DNA from: Cenococcum geophilum 1.58
Taxonomy: Eukaryota; Ascomycota; Dothideomycetes; Gloniales; Gloniaceae
Direction: 5' to 3'
Length of the DNA stretch: 64,000 bases
Assembly: GCA_001692895.1 (NCBI GenBank)
Contig: KV748255.1
Location: 62,001 to 126,000, forward strand
In this document: piece by piece, positions 50,490 through 59,964 of the stretch
Layout of the letters: each line of letters begins with the position of its first letter
Position numbering within the stretch: the first letter of the stretch is position 1
Notes under the pieces: model-generated
The model's input: the letters and a program-made list of their open reading frames with translations, nothing else
What the model was told of the DNA's origin: nothing
Database searches by the model: none
Made by a program: the position numbers and the translations under genes

Positions 50490-50640
50490 TGACATGCAAG
50501 AATCAATCCTATGAGCGAAGGATTCAAAGAGTTGAGTAGAGAGGTTGAAGTAGAAAGGAAGAAGCGGTAGTTGCAGAAGGGAGGGGGGAAGGTGGGCATT
50601 TATACTTGGGGAATGAGGTCCGTGAGCCGCGCAGGGGATG
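50490..50640 (-). promoter_or_regulatory. possible fungal core promoter with orphan start codon
   Basis: On the minus strand a TATAAAT box (about 50605-50599) is followed by a long pyrimidine-rich stretch, the usual setting of fungal transcription starts, and by ATG at 50495. The frame gives only 28 codons, but GTGAGT, a good intron donor, occurs at its end. No convincing second exon was found between 50400 and 50180. It may be the start of a lost gene. The rest of 50176-51032 shows no supported gene. Confidence 0.25.
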
Positions 50641-51032
50641 GGACGCTAGCCTAAGACAGACGTTCACTTGACCTACGAGAGCTTGGTTTTTGCGCATCAT
50701 ACTCATTTCCAAGTCGGCTAAGCATAGCCCTACTGTATACGTCTAAGGGAACTATACAATGTTGACTTAGTCTCTTGTCCAAGTACTAGAATTAGGCGAG
50801 GACTGGTATGACACACCAAAACGGTACTCTCGTAGTTCCTTCCTTCTACCCCTCATGGAGCGGGCAGGTAACGTGTTGATGAGTCAAACAGTCAAATGAA
50901 AGTATGGACATGGCTTGCTAGAGGAATGATAGAGACATCTCAAAACACTCCCATGGCAGAGATTAGAAACATTTTCAGAACCCCTTGCCAATTTGTACCT
51001 TTGCATCGCTTCACCAACCAAGATTCTTCTCT

Positions 51033-51587
51033 TCAATGAAATCGTAAACAAAGACTTGTTCCAAAAGAGGATCCGTCTCTTTCTATCCAGGGCATTAGCC
51101 ACAATTTACTAAGCTGAACTAGGCAACCGAAGAGGTCCATATCTACCTTCAACGTATCATGTCCCGGCTCAGCATCAAATGCCTTTCTCGCGGCATCATT
51201 CTGCAAAGCTTAGTCTAGGAACGTTATCAAGTAGAGCTCTTTCCTTGATACCTTGAACGTGACTATGAACCCTGCGTCCCATCCACTTTCCCTCTTCACA
51301 CCAGTCAGTGCCAATGGTGTATGCACCGGCTTTCCGCCTTTTGGCATTCCCAAAATCAGATCCGTGTGCTGCGCATATAGATCGAGAAATGCGCGCGTGC
51401 GATTCCCCTTCTGCTCGGGTGTGACTGTAGGGAGGAATTTGAAGCATGCGATTCGAGTTACGGGGTCGGCACTTGATTCAACCATGGTAGAACGCTTGAC
51501 GTAAGTGGGTTCAGATGGTGGGTGCGGGTCTTCAGGTAAGTTGCGTATGACGGTGGTCGCAGCCGAGAGAGCCAACCCTATCTCCAT
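51033..51587 (-). CDS. Dabb (stress-responsive A+B barrel) domain protein, one intron
   Basis: Two exons: 51587-51252 (112 codons) and 51200-51033, separated by a 51-bp GT-AG intron (51251-51201) with GACTAAG as plausible branch site; 167 residues. Residues about 45-112 contain V-T-R-I-A-C-F-K-F, then T-P-E-Q-K, the D-L-I-L-G-M-P-K-G-G-K-P segment and W-D-A-G-F-I-V-T-F-K; exon 2 opens with A-A-R-K-A-F-D-A-E-P-G-H-D-T-L-K. These are the marks of Dabb-type small alpha/beta-barrel proteins, which form dimers; some are enzymes or oxidative-stress proteins, but the role here cannot be told. The N-terminal ~40 residues precede the usual family start. After G-H-D-T-L-K the expected short end with an aromatic-Asp-Phe strand is replaced by an unrelated tail, so the 3' end may be frameshifted or a terminal exon missed. 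Alone on its strand, no operon-like context. Confidence 0.72.
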
Positions 51588-51620
51588 TGGTGTTCACGGC
51601 TCGGCCTTATCTCAGTTGAC

Positions 51621-51794
51621 TCAGACCCTCGGAGAGAAAATCCACTCCTGAACCAATCAGCGGCTGGCACCGCCACACCTAAGCCAATTAGAGACTGGCG
51701 CCGCAGCCTAATGTATGCCGCAGGCGTTAGTGCTTGCGCTAGCTCTAGTAGCCAATTACAGAGCCTCGAGGTGGATTCCTCTCCGAGGGTCTGA
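51621..51794. mobile_element. small inverted-repeat element (MITE-like), copy 1
   Basis: 25-bp terminal inverted repeats TCAGACCCTCGGAGAG... (51621-51645 and 51771-51794) around a 125-bp centre without coding capacity. Sequence TTATGGTCGC follows the right end (51799-51808) here and also at the second copy (59559-59645). It lies just upstream of the Dabb gene start and may be part of its promoter. No clear target duplication was identified. Confidence 0.6.
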
Positions 51795-51949
51795 GAGATT
51801 ATGGTCGCGATTTGTAAGGGCAGGCCAGCCTGCCTAGTAGACAACGGTTGTTCGCCTTTAACGCGGTATATTGCCCCCTAATACACCACCGCTTAACTCG
51901 CCGATACCTCCATTTAAAAGCCCTCCTCTCGCTCTATAGAATCCATCCG

Positions 51950-53745
51950 TAATGGAGCCCGATTATACCCCTAATATCTCTACAAACGTCTCTACAAACG
52001 TCTCTGCACGAACGCGCCTGCACGAACGCCTGCACGAACGCCTGCACGAACGCCTATACAAAGCTCTGCTCAAAGCTCTATACAAAGCCGTTTACAAGGC
52101 CTTCAAAAATAAGCCTAAATACAAGGTCTATATAGAGAAGCTCTCTGCTCTGCTCTCTGCTCCGCACGAGGCTCTACTCAAAGCTCTATTAAAGCTCCAC
52201 TTGAAGCTCTATTAAAGCTCTGCTCGAAGCTCTGCACGACGCTCTGCTCGAGGCTCTACTCAAGGCTCTACAGAAAGCTCTGCTCGAAGCTCTGCAGGAC
52301 GCTCTGCTTGAAGCTCTACTCAAGGCTCTACACAAGGCTCTGCTCGAAGCTCTATCGAAGCTCTGCTCAAAGCTCCGCATGAGGCTCTACTCAAAGCTCT
52401 ATCAAAGCTCTGCTCGAAGCTCTACTCAAGGCTCTGCACGGAGCTCTGTTCGAAAGCTCTGCTTAAAAGCTCTACGCGAGGCACTGCTCGAAGCTCTACT
52501 CAAAGCTTAATACGGAGCTCCAAAGCTTTCCTAATACGCAGCACTGATATACTAGGAAGACTCTAATCGTCTACACGAACGGCTCTATAAACGTCTATAC
52601 GATTAATCGACCGAACGCCGTACGAACGGCTTTATAAACGTCCATATAATTAATTAATTAATTAGTTACCCACACGAACGCCCGTACGAATATCTGTACG
52701 TCTGCAATCTACACGTCTGCACGCCTGCACATGGCTCTACACATGGCTCTGCACGAAGCTCTGCACGAAGCTCTGCACGAAGCTCTGCACGAAGCTCTGC
52801 ACGAAGCTCTGCACAAAGCTCTGCACGAAGCTCTGCACGAAGCTCTGCACGAAGCTCTGCACGAAGCTCTGCACGAAGCTCTACCAAGGCTCTGCAAAGC
52901 TCTTCCAAAAGCTCTACCAAAAGCTCTACCAAAAGCTCTACCAAAAGCTCTGCTCGAAGCTCTACTCGAAGCCCTATATGGAGCTCCAAAGCTCTACTAA
53001 CACGCAGCACTTATACTAGGAACTCTCTAAAATCGTCTCTACGAACCTCTCTACGATCGTCTCTACAAATGTCTGCACGAACGTCTGCATAAACTCCTAC
53101 ACGAACACCTGCACAAAGCTCTGCACGAGGCTCTGCTCGAGGCTCTGCTCGAGGCTCTGCTCAAGGCTCTGCTCGAAGCTCTGCACGAGGCTCTGCTCGA
53201 AGCTCTGCTCGAAGCTCTGCTCGAGGCTCTGCTCGAAGCTCTGCACGAGGCTCTGCTCGAAGCTCTGCACGAGGCTCTGCTCGAAGCTCTGCTCGAAGCT
53301 CTGCACGAGGCTCTGCTCGAAGCTCTGCACGAGGCTCTGCTCGAAGCTCTGCACGAGGCTCTGCTCGAAGCTCTGCACGAGGCTCTGCTCGAAGCTCTGC
53401 ACGAGGCTCTGCTCGAAGCTCTGCTCGAAGCTCTGCTCGAGGCTCTGCTCGAAGCTCTGCACGAGGCTCTGCTCGAAGCTCTGCACGAGGCTCTGCTCGA
53501 AGCTCTGCTCGAAGCTCTGCTCGAAGCTCTGCTCGAAGCTCTGCTCGAAGCTCTGTCGAAGCTCTGTCGAAGGTCTATCGAAACTCTGCTAGAAGCTCTA
53601 TCGAAGCTCTGCTTAAAGCTCTATCAAAGCTCTATCAAAGCTCTATCAAAGCTCTATTAAAGCTCTATTAAATCTCTATCAAAGCTCCACTTGAAGCTCT
53701 ATCAAAGCCCTGCTCGAACCTCTGCACGACGCTCTGCTCGAAGCT
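51950..53745. repeat. 12-bp minisatellite array, ~1.8 kb
   Basis: Tandem units GCTCTGCTCGAA, GCTCTGCACGAG/GAA and variants (GCTCTACTCAAG, GCTCTATCAAAG). The most regular blocks are 52735-52890 and 53110-53550; two interruptions with TCTACACGAACG-type units lie at about 52560-52735 and 53020-53110. Because the unit is a multiple of three, frames stay open for up to 129 codons on either strand and read as four-residue repeats (A-L-H-E on plus, F-E-Q-S on minus). At the left edge an ATG (51952) sits 40 bp after a TTTAAAAG box, opening an 87-codon frame that runs into the repeats (L-H-E-R and L-L-K-A repeats). Unlike the transposons, it is not AT-shifted. I do not call it a gene. Confidence 0.9.
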
Positions 53746-55020
53746 TAGCGCCCTAAAGGCGTCACTACGACCGCGTCGCCTGCCAGAACACAACACGACG
53801 GTAGTATAGGTATAGTTTAACCGGGCGAGCCGGTTGTTATAGGATAGAAGAGGCGCCTCCGTAAATTTGGAAGGAAACGGAGTGGTAGTGGTAGAGTACG
53901 GCTGTTGTTTCGATGCGGCTGGCGGAGTAGGACCAGTTTCAAAAACGTACCTTTAAACTTTAAGGCTGTATCTCGCCCCCTAATACAGTAGTTAGCTAGG
54001 TATAATTATTATAATTTAATAAAAGAAGAGATTATAACTTAAATGCATCGCGCACTAAGACTATAGCTAGTATATTCACGCCGCTAGAGTTGTTTAAAAC
54101 TAACATATGTTGGAAAAAGTACCCAGTTTACACCAAACGCGCGCCCATAATCTCTCAGACGCTTCACAGGAATTTTGGGGGTGGCAGGGGTAGTAGGGGG
54201 TAGCGCGGCGTTCTATTGGCTCAGGAGTTAGTGCGCGCCATGCAACGCCACAAATTCCTCAAAGAAGCGGCTGAGGCACCTGAGATAAGCTCGGCCCGCT
54301 GAGTCGCTGAGCCGCACGTGACACATACAACCTCGGTACCTCCCATTAGAACAATTGACAATCCCGGCTAGCGCACGTCTCACATAATAATTACAGAGTA
54401 ATTTGTCTTACGTAATTATCTATATTAAATCAAGCTAAGTCTGTGGCTGGTCTTTTGCACAATCGGTGTTGGGTTTTTCTTGCGCTTTCTGCGCACGGGC
54501 GTTGCAGGGGTCCTTGGACATGCACTTTATCCGGTTAGAGCTTGACTGTTGCCGCAAACTTTATTTTCAACAGTATGAAAGCACCTTTGCAGTCCACATC
54601 TCCATTTTCCGCAGAAGGCTGATTCCAGCATGACAGAACGTACAGTATGGAGACAGACAAGTCGAGCAGCATCCTTGACTGGCTTGAATCGGTTCCAACA
54701 GATGCCAACTCTGCTAATTTTGGACAACGTACGGGGTCTAGCCTGTTCCCCCCAGACTCTCTCAACTTTTCCCCACCTGTTCCTCGCCTGTCTCACACGC
54801 ACGCCGTGCTTTCCACTGCACAACGCAAAGGATGGCATAATGACGAATTCATCTATGCTGAGACACAAGCGATGGAAGCATGCACGAACGGTGGAGAAAC
54901 TCCTGTCCTTTCCCGCCGAGCCGTATCTTCGAACGGTATAAAAATCTTTGAAACCCTCCGCTCCATGGGGTTTCAAAACAACCCAGTACTAACGACTCAT
55001 CTTCAATTGACTGCCATAGC
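53746..55020. other. intergenic, no supported gene
   Basis: GC-balanced sequence between the minisatellite and the CCCH gene. The phrase CGCCCCCTAATAC at 53974-53986 resembles GCCCCCTAATACACC at 51870-51885 left of the minisatellite, so the array may sit inside one duplicated or inserted unit. Frames at 54527-54976 (minus) and 54630-55270 (plus) have no recognisable motif; the second is antisense to the zinc-finger gene. Confidence 0.5.
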
Positions 55021-55783
55021 CTACAAGATCTCACGAAGCAAGAATTTCAGGACGCCGCCCGCATACGCCGATTCCTTTGGAAAGAATTTCCCGTTCTCAA
55101 TCGTATACTCCCTCAGTTCATCCAAGGACGAAAATAATTCTACATCTCGCCCAGAAGTATCTACTAGATCGACAAGATTCACATGTATCTTCTTGATTTT
55201 CTATCAACATTCAGATAAAAGCGCACTACAGAGTGTTACCAGATACATACCTCTTTGCATTCCGCAATAGTCATAGGCAACGGCTCAATGTAGACGGCTA
55301 CGCAGAGCTTGTGCCAATTCTCAATATCAGAGATGTTAGTTCCGTAAAGGCTGTTGAATCGAATGACCATGGCATCTTTGAATGCTTGACGAGCTTCCTG
55401 GCGTTCGTCGTCGTCCCGATCCCAAGCGAAGAAGTCGCACATGCGGTAGAATTCCTCCGCCACGCCTCTTTTATCGTCGTACGCGAAGTCTGGGTACCGT
55501 GCAAAAAAAGCGGAAATCGCATCCAAGTCCTGTCGTGATTTTTGTCGCTGATGGTGGGATGGTTGTTGCTTCTTTTTCTTCTTTTGCAGCAAAGAGAAAT
55601 TACCAATTGGGCTACGAGTCTAGAACAAAACTGTTTACGTTTCATAGGGAGACTCACTTTCTTGCCGTCAGGGTGGTGAACTTTGTATCTCGGGTCGGTA
55701 TGAGAAAATTTACAGCTCGTGCCGTACGAGCAGAAGCCCGAGTCCCGAAATCGGTAGCAGACTGGCTTGGTACCATTGCGCAT
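55021..55783 (-). CDS. CCCH zinc-finger protein with conserved fungal C-terminal domain
   Basis: Three exons on the minus strand: 55783-55658 (42 codons), 55580-55251 (110) and 55200-55021 (59 plus TAG), giving 211 residues. Introns are 55657-55581 (GTGAGT; weak AAG acceptor) and 55250-55201 (GTATGT...TAG, 50 bp); both fall between codons. Residues 9-28 form one CX8CX5CX3H finger (C-Y-R-F ... G-F-C-S-Y-G-T-S-C-K-F-S-H), a type that binds single-stranded RNA. A Lys/Gln/His-rich linker follows (43-60), then a ~150-residue domain with F-Y-R-M-C-D-F-F-x-W-D-R-D-D, L-Y-G-T-N-I-S-D-I-E-N-W and, in exon 3, L-V-D-L-V-D-T, L-R-E-Y-T-I-E and Y-A-G-G-V-L-K-F-L-L-R-E-I. I recall this arrangement from many small fungal CCCH proteins of unknown function. 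Frame and splice sites look intact, so it is probably expressed. RNA-related function is inference. Confidence 0.85.
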
Positions 55784-56579
55784 TGTGGGCGGTGCAATAG
55801 GAAAAGAATGTTGCAGTCGACGCTGAAAATGGTTCGATGCTTAGGCAATGTGTGCGCGACCAATCAAAGAGAAAAAACTGACTGCGCCAAACGCACGGCT
55901 CGTGGTGGGTTTTCAGCAGGGGATATTCTTTTGAGGATGACCCAAGAGCTACAGGAATCGGAAACCAACTTATACTTTATGCGGGCAACCCTTGATCCCA
56001 GACGGTGGTGATCCGAGAAGCATATTCAGCAGTAAACTTGGTCAAGCCGATGAGGTGGGCATTCCCTTGTGGCTTACAGAGACTCATTCCACGCACGTTC
56101 TCGAACTCTTCAGATACTGCATAAAACTCCAGACATCTTCATACTAGGTATATCAGAAGCTGAAGAACCGGTATACGCCTGTCGTGGAGAGAAAAGAATG
56201 CCGTTTTCAGCGTCTGCTCGCTCTCTGGCCTTCACACCAGCGAGGACCGCAACACCACTTTTTGCTGTAGCATACTTGGAGCAATGTTGTGTAACAATTC
56301 ACATCACTGCTCTCTCAGCACTCCGTCCAACGAAGTCTGTCCACGTACGGCAAGCCACTATTCCGGGGTGGATGAACGCAGCTGAAGACACCCCGGCACG
56401 CTAACGATGCAGCTAGTCTGCTTGCTTGCATTTGCGGGGTAACGGAGGCGACCAATGATGAAACGGATCGGAAGTCATGGCCGTGTTGAACGGAGTTTTG
56501 GCAAGCTAACGCTTCTTCAGGAAGTTGACCGGTACGATCCGTTCGGCTCCCAGTTGACCCTCCGAACCGGGCTTATAAC
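55784..56579. other. intergenic / 5' flank of CCCH gene, no supported gene
   Basis: Presumed promoter of the zinc-finger gene lies just right of 55783. A 111-codon plus-strand frame (56069-56404) starts with ATG, has a balanced composition but shows no motif, signal peptide or family I recognise; it is left uncalled. Confidence 0.4.
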
Positions 56580-56829
56580 TGTAAGCTTTGCAGTGTGGGA
56601 ATTGAACGAGCGACTTAATTGTAAATGTAGCTCTAAAGTCCCTATATATACACGAGGTAGGGGGCGAGAAGATGACGATGATCCACAATTGCCACTGTAG
56701 ACAACGTCACTCAGTTGGTAATAGGTAATAGAAATAGGTAACAGAAATAAGTAGTGAGACATATAATGTCAAGAAATAGGGTGGTGAGTCATAAGGTGGT
56801 GCAAGCTTTGGTACCGGTAGTCGGTTACA
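56580..56829 (-). repeat. solo LTR family 'I', copy c, inside gene island
   Basis: 250 bp; on the plus strand TGTAAGCTTTGC to GTAGTCGGTTACA, like copy b. It carries an extra purine-rich segment with repeats of GTAATAGAAATAGGTAACAG (56718-56752). No matching 5-bp duplication flanks it (ATAAC left, CTCTC right), so one end was rearranged or the insertion is old. Mild RIP only. Confidence 0.75.
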
Positions 56830-57524
56830 CTCTCTAAGCTTCGGACTCACGCTAATAGGGGTAAGTGGTTAAAACACGAATAAAATTAGAACCCCTATTT
56901 CGCTTTAAGATCTCCCGACAGGAATCTAGATTTGTGTTGTATAAGTCTTGGGAATACTTAGGCGTTGCACAGGTCTTATTAATGTTCGGAAGATTAGGCT
57001 TTGGTAAAAAAAAAAAGGAGGCATCTGATATCACTTTAGACGTCTTAATCGCTTGCGCTTAAGGTCCCTGAGAGGTTCGCAAAGAGAAACCATCATAGCC
57101 GGAGGTCGATCCCATGGACCATCGCCACGTGATTCTTGAAGTCCATCAAATTTCGAGGTGCTAACTAGTAATCGACCGCTGTGAAAATCTCTGAACCGCT
57201 GCATTAAACCAAATAGTAAGAAAATCCAGTTTCTTGCCCAGGAACCTAGATTAGGAACCCTGGATCGTTGAGCTCAAGGCCCCTCAGTCCAGTGGCAATT
57301 CACGACGCTAGTGCTTATTTCCTGTCTCCCTACACAGTAGCGGACGGATTAATACCATTTCTCCGCTCATCGGTGCCATTCTCAAATTGCAACTCCGTAC
57401 GCATGCCCTCTTTATACTTTTTCTCGCTATCCTTGAGCATGCTCGACTGCTTCATACCATCGCCGCATGTCGTCTCGTCGTGCTTATCTGGCTCTTGGAC
57501 ATTGTTAGCCTTCTATTTCATCGC
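56830..57524. other. intergenic, no supported gene
   Basis: Left part (56830-57060) is AT-rich with a 65-codon plus frame that has no family; an A-tract (57006-57017) is inside. The right part is the presumed 3' flank of the membrane-protein gene. Confidence 0.4.
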
Positions 57525-59048
57525 TCAACAGCCTGGCCGTCGCCGTAACCACTCACTCATCTCGCGGTATACATAATCCAGCAACGGCGGAATCCAAACC
57601 GTAACCGCAACAATCTGTCCAAATGTCCAGCCCCCCGGGTTTATCATGTTCAGCTTGATAGAGATCGAGAGGACATCAAGTTGCATACCGATAGCTGCGA
57701 GGAAGATGATGGTCGTGAACCAGAAAGCCCGGTGCCAGACTGGAGAATCCATATTCGGCCCTCGTTTGGAACGCCATCGATAAAGTTGGTAAGCAAGTAA
57801 AGCGAAAAGAATGAGTGTCGAGTATGTCCAGATCAGAGGAGTAAGGAATTTGATCCTACGACTTGCATCCCTTGCATTGAACAATCCCTTCCTCGCATAT
57901 TCGTTGGGACAGACAGATAGGCCTGAATATCCTCCGCAGGCTGGAAGAGCCGAAAGCCTGAACCTGAAATTCCGGTAAAGATTGAACGCGTCAACGGAAT
58001 CTCCAAGGGGAATGAAATGCCAGTATAGGCTCCAGTAAACCAGTGTTGATAGGGCGTACACGGAGATTGTCAGAAGTGTGACTCCCGTAGATGATTTCCT
58101 GTAGTACAAAAGGAGAAGGTAAGCAAAGACGACAGGGAGGACACTGTTGGTTGCGAGTGGCGTCAGCAAAAAGGTTACCAACGTGTCGACTTTGTAGATG
58201 CCATAGTTGAGGGAGGCAATCATGAGGGTTGCGCTAAAGAAGCACTGAGACTTGTGGAACTCTGACAGGAGATTAATCCAGGATTTGTAATGCTTCCCAG
58301 GTTCGGACGGTCTTTCAGGTTCGCTTCTTTTGTGCTGATATATCGCAAAGCCCAAGAAACCGAGCCAGAGTATCACAATGAATATGCATTGCATGACGTA
58401 CGATGAGAAGACCTGAAAGGAGTTCTGGTCAGTAATGTTGTAGTTGCAAGCCAAGTCGAAGCCACCTACTCCGATTCCAATTACGTCTGTATCAGCCCAA
58501 GGCAAAGCTTTGACCGTCTTGTCGCAGAGTGTGTTCAGACAGGTATGGATCGCCTCAAGATTCGGTGAAGTGTTGTTTCGAAGGAGCTTCACAGGCGAGC
58601 AGTAATTAGTGTAGCAGAAGGTAGAATCCCGAGATCTCCTGCAAGTTGAGGATAGGCAGTCGGTCACTGCCGATGTGACATTCTGAAGGCTGTCTTCGGT
58701 GGTGTGTGGAAAGATAAACTTCTGGATAGACTTGGTTATGTTTGGAGACAGCACGTCTCGATTAGCGTAGCTAGCAATAGACGGGATATTGGCGCAGGCC
58801 ATGTATTTTAAAATGGGCATTTGGCCATTTCCAGCGCCATTCTGCTGGAGTGTAGAATTATAAAGCTTCCTAGGGTCGCAGTCGTTCACGCAGTTACCGG
58901 TTAGGCATCCGTATTTTAAAAAGCTGCCTTCTGGGGGGAAGAGGCGCTCGCATATTGGGTTGCTCTGGTCATTCGTATAGCAGCACGACATGTTTCCGCC
59001 AGACCCGATATTTGAGCAGGCGATTGGGACGTCCAACGTATTTGCCAT
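57525..59048 (-). CDS. fungal multi-pass membrane protein with Cys-rich N-terminal domain
   Basis: Single uninterrupted frame of 507 codons, ATG 59048-59046, stop at 57527-57525. Residues 1-210 form a Cys-rich (about 20 Cys), Asn-rich region with several N-glycosylation sequons and no hydrophobic signal. Then come about seven hydrophobic segments, near 213-237, 270-287, 292-318, 324-346, 410-432, 448-470 and 480-499, with a charged loop at 240-262 (H-K-R-S-E-P-E-R). The segment F-H-K-S-Q-C-F-F before the second helix recurs, as I recall, in a large set of uncharacterised Pezizomycotina membrane proteins. The N-terminal part is probably extracellular or lumenal. Function is unknown; the layout would suit a receptor or sensor but shows no G-protein-coupled receptor motif. 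A missing upstream signal-peptide exon is possible. The intact frame in a TE-rich region argues that the gene is maintained. Confidence 0.82.
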   Translation of the reverse strand: MANTLDVPIACSNIGSGGNMSCCYTNDQSNPICERLFPPEGSFLKYGCLTGNCVNDCDPRKLYNSTLQQNGAGNGQMPILKYMACANIPSIASYANRDVLSPNITKSIQKFIFPHTTEDSLQNVTSAVTDCLSSTCRRSRDSTFCYTNYCSPVKLLRNNTSPNLEAIHTCLNTLCDKTVKALPWADTDVIGIGVGGFDLACNYNITDQNSFQVFSSYVMQCIFIVILWLGFLGFAIYQHKRSEPERPSEPGKHYKSWINLLSEFHKSQCFFSATLMIASLNYGIYKVDTLVTFLLTPLATNSVLPVVFAYLLLLYYRKSSTGVTLLTISVYALSTLVYWSLYWHFIPLGDSVDAFNLYRNFRFRLSALPACGGYSGLSVCPNEYARKGLFNARDASRRIKFLTPLIWTYSTLILFALLAYQLYRWRSKRGPNMDSPVWHRAFWFTTIIFLAAIGMQLDVLSISIKLNMINPGGWTFGQIVAVTVWIPPLLDYVYREMSEWLRRRPGC

Positions 59049-59558
59049 ATTCTGTGATAATCTCCGTCAGCGGACCTAGTAGACGAAGGATTCAGCTTCA
59101 TACCGTACCGTGTTAATTACTTAGCGAACGAAGAAATGTTTGATTGAAGGTCTCAATTATCGGGGAAGTTTGCGATAAAATAAGGGGTTGGCAAAAATGA
59201 TGTAATGAGTTACACAACTAAAAGATCACCCGTCTGACGTAGATCGTATAAGCATCCTTTTGCTAAAAACATCTATGATCAGCCTGTCTGTCGTAAAAGC
59301 TCCTATTAACGCCAGAGCAATGCACCCTGCTGCAGATCTCAAAATACAACCTATTAGGCAGCTGAGAATCCTTCAAATCAACCTGTTTCGGCGTTCATTT
59401 GGACCTCAGCTGTGAAAGTGACCCGCGGTCGTATTTGCCAGTCACCATTTACTTCTCTGTTACACAACATGGCCAACCCAAGGAGTCTAACGTTATTGCT
59501 CATTCCCCCGCTTTCGATTATCGTAAATCAACTCACTGGTTTCTCGTTATCTCATAAA
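59049..59558. other. intergenic / 5' flank of membrane-protein gene
   Basis: No supported gene. A plus-strand frame at 59412-59645 runs into the inverted-repeat element and is not credible. Confidence 0.4.
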
Positions 59559-59645
59559 TCAGGACCCTTCGTAGAGAGAATTCGGGGGGAGGATACGTGT
59601 GTACTGCTCCCTAGTACCCCTAAAATCCTCTGCGAAGGGTCCTGA
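59559..59645. mobile_element. small inverted-repeat element (MITE-like), copy 2
   Basis: 87 bp with 18-bp inverted ends TCAGGACCCTTCGTAGAG / CTCTGCGAAGGGTCCTGA. Ends and right flank (GAGCTTATGGTCGC) resemble copy 1 at 51621-51794; the centre is shorter and different. Confidence 0.55.
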
Positions 59646-59964
59646 GAGCTTATGGTCGCAAAATCAATCACCAAATCACTGCCAAACAGAGTGGGGAAAA
59701 TCTTATCTTATCTTGATACGATCGATGATCCACTAAAAGCTTCGGCCACCGCGTGCACGCAGCCACCGCATGCACGGCACCAAAATACGTCTTTTTCAAA
59801 TACCTATATCTTAACAACTATAAGAGCAATTTATATAAAATATTAAATATAGCTTATCCAATAGTAAATAGAGCTTTTTATAAAATAAATATACAAAATA
59901 ATATTATTTATAGTATATAATATAAAAGAAAATAACTTTTATATAGAATAATAATATATTATTA
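59646..59964. other. transition from gene island to AT-rich transposon DNA
   Basis: Base composition falls sharply at about 59,800. No gene seen. The last 60 bp are TAA/ATT-rich and include the 3' tail of the second LINE copy. Confidence 0.5.

Noticed and set aside
52666..53486. Long minus- and plus-strand frames inside the 12-bp array as proteins
   Set aside because: They result from a stop-free unit of length divisible by three; several frames are open at once.
54527..54976. 149-codon minus-strand frame downstream of the CCCH gene
   Set aside because: No recognisable motif; overlapping frames in other phases look equally plausible; probably 3' flank.
54647..55270. 207-codon plus-strand frame as a gene
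   Set aside because: It overlaps, antisense, the last exons of the CCCH gene, which has a clear domain and splice sites; the plus frame has no motif.
55382..56011. 209-codon plus-strand frame
   Set aside because: Starts from a non-ATG codon and is antisense to exons 1 and 2 of the CCCH gene; basic, low-complexity peptide without family.
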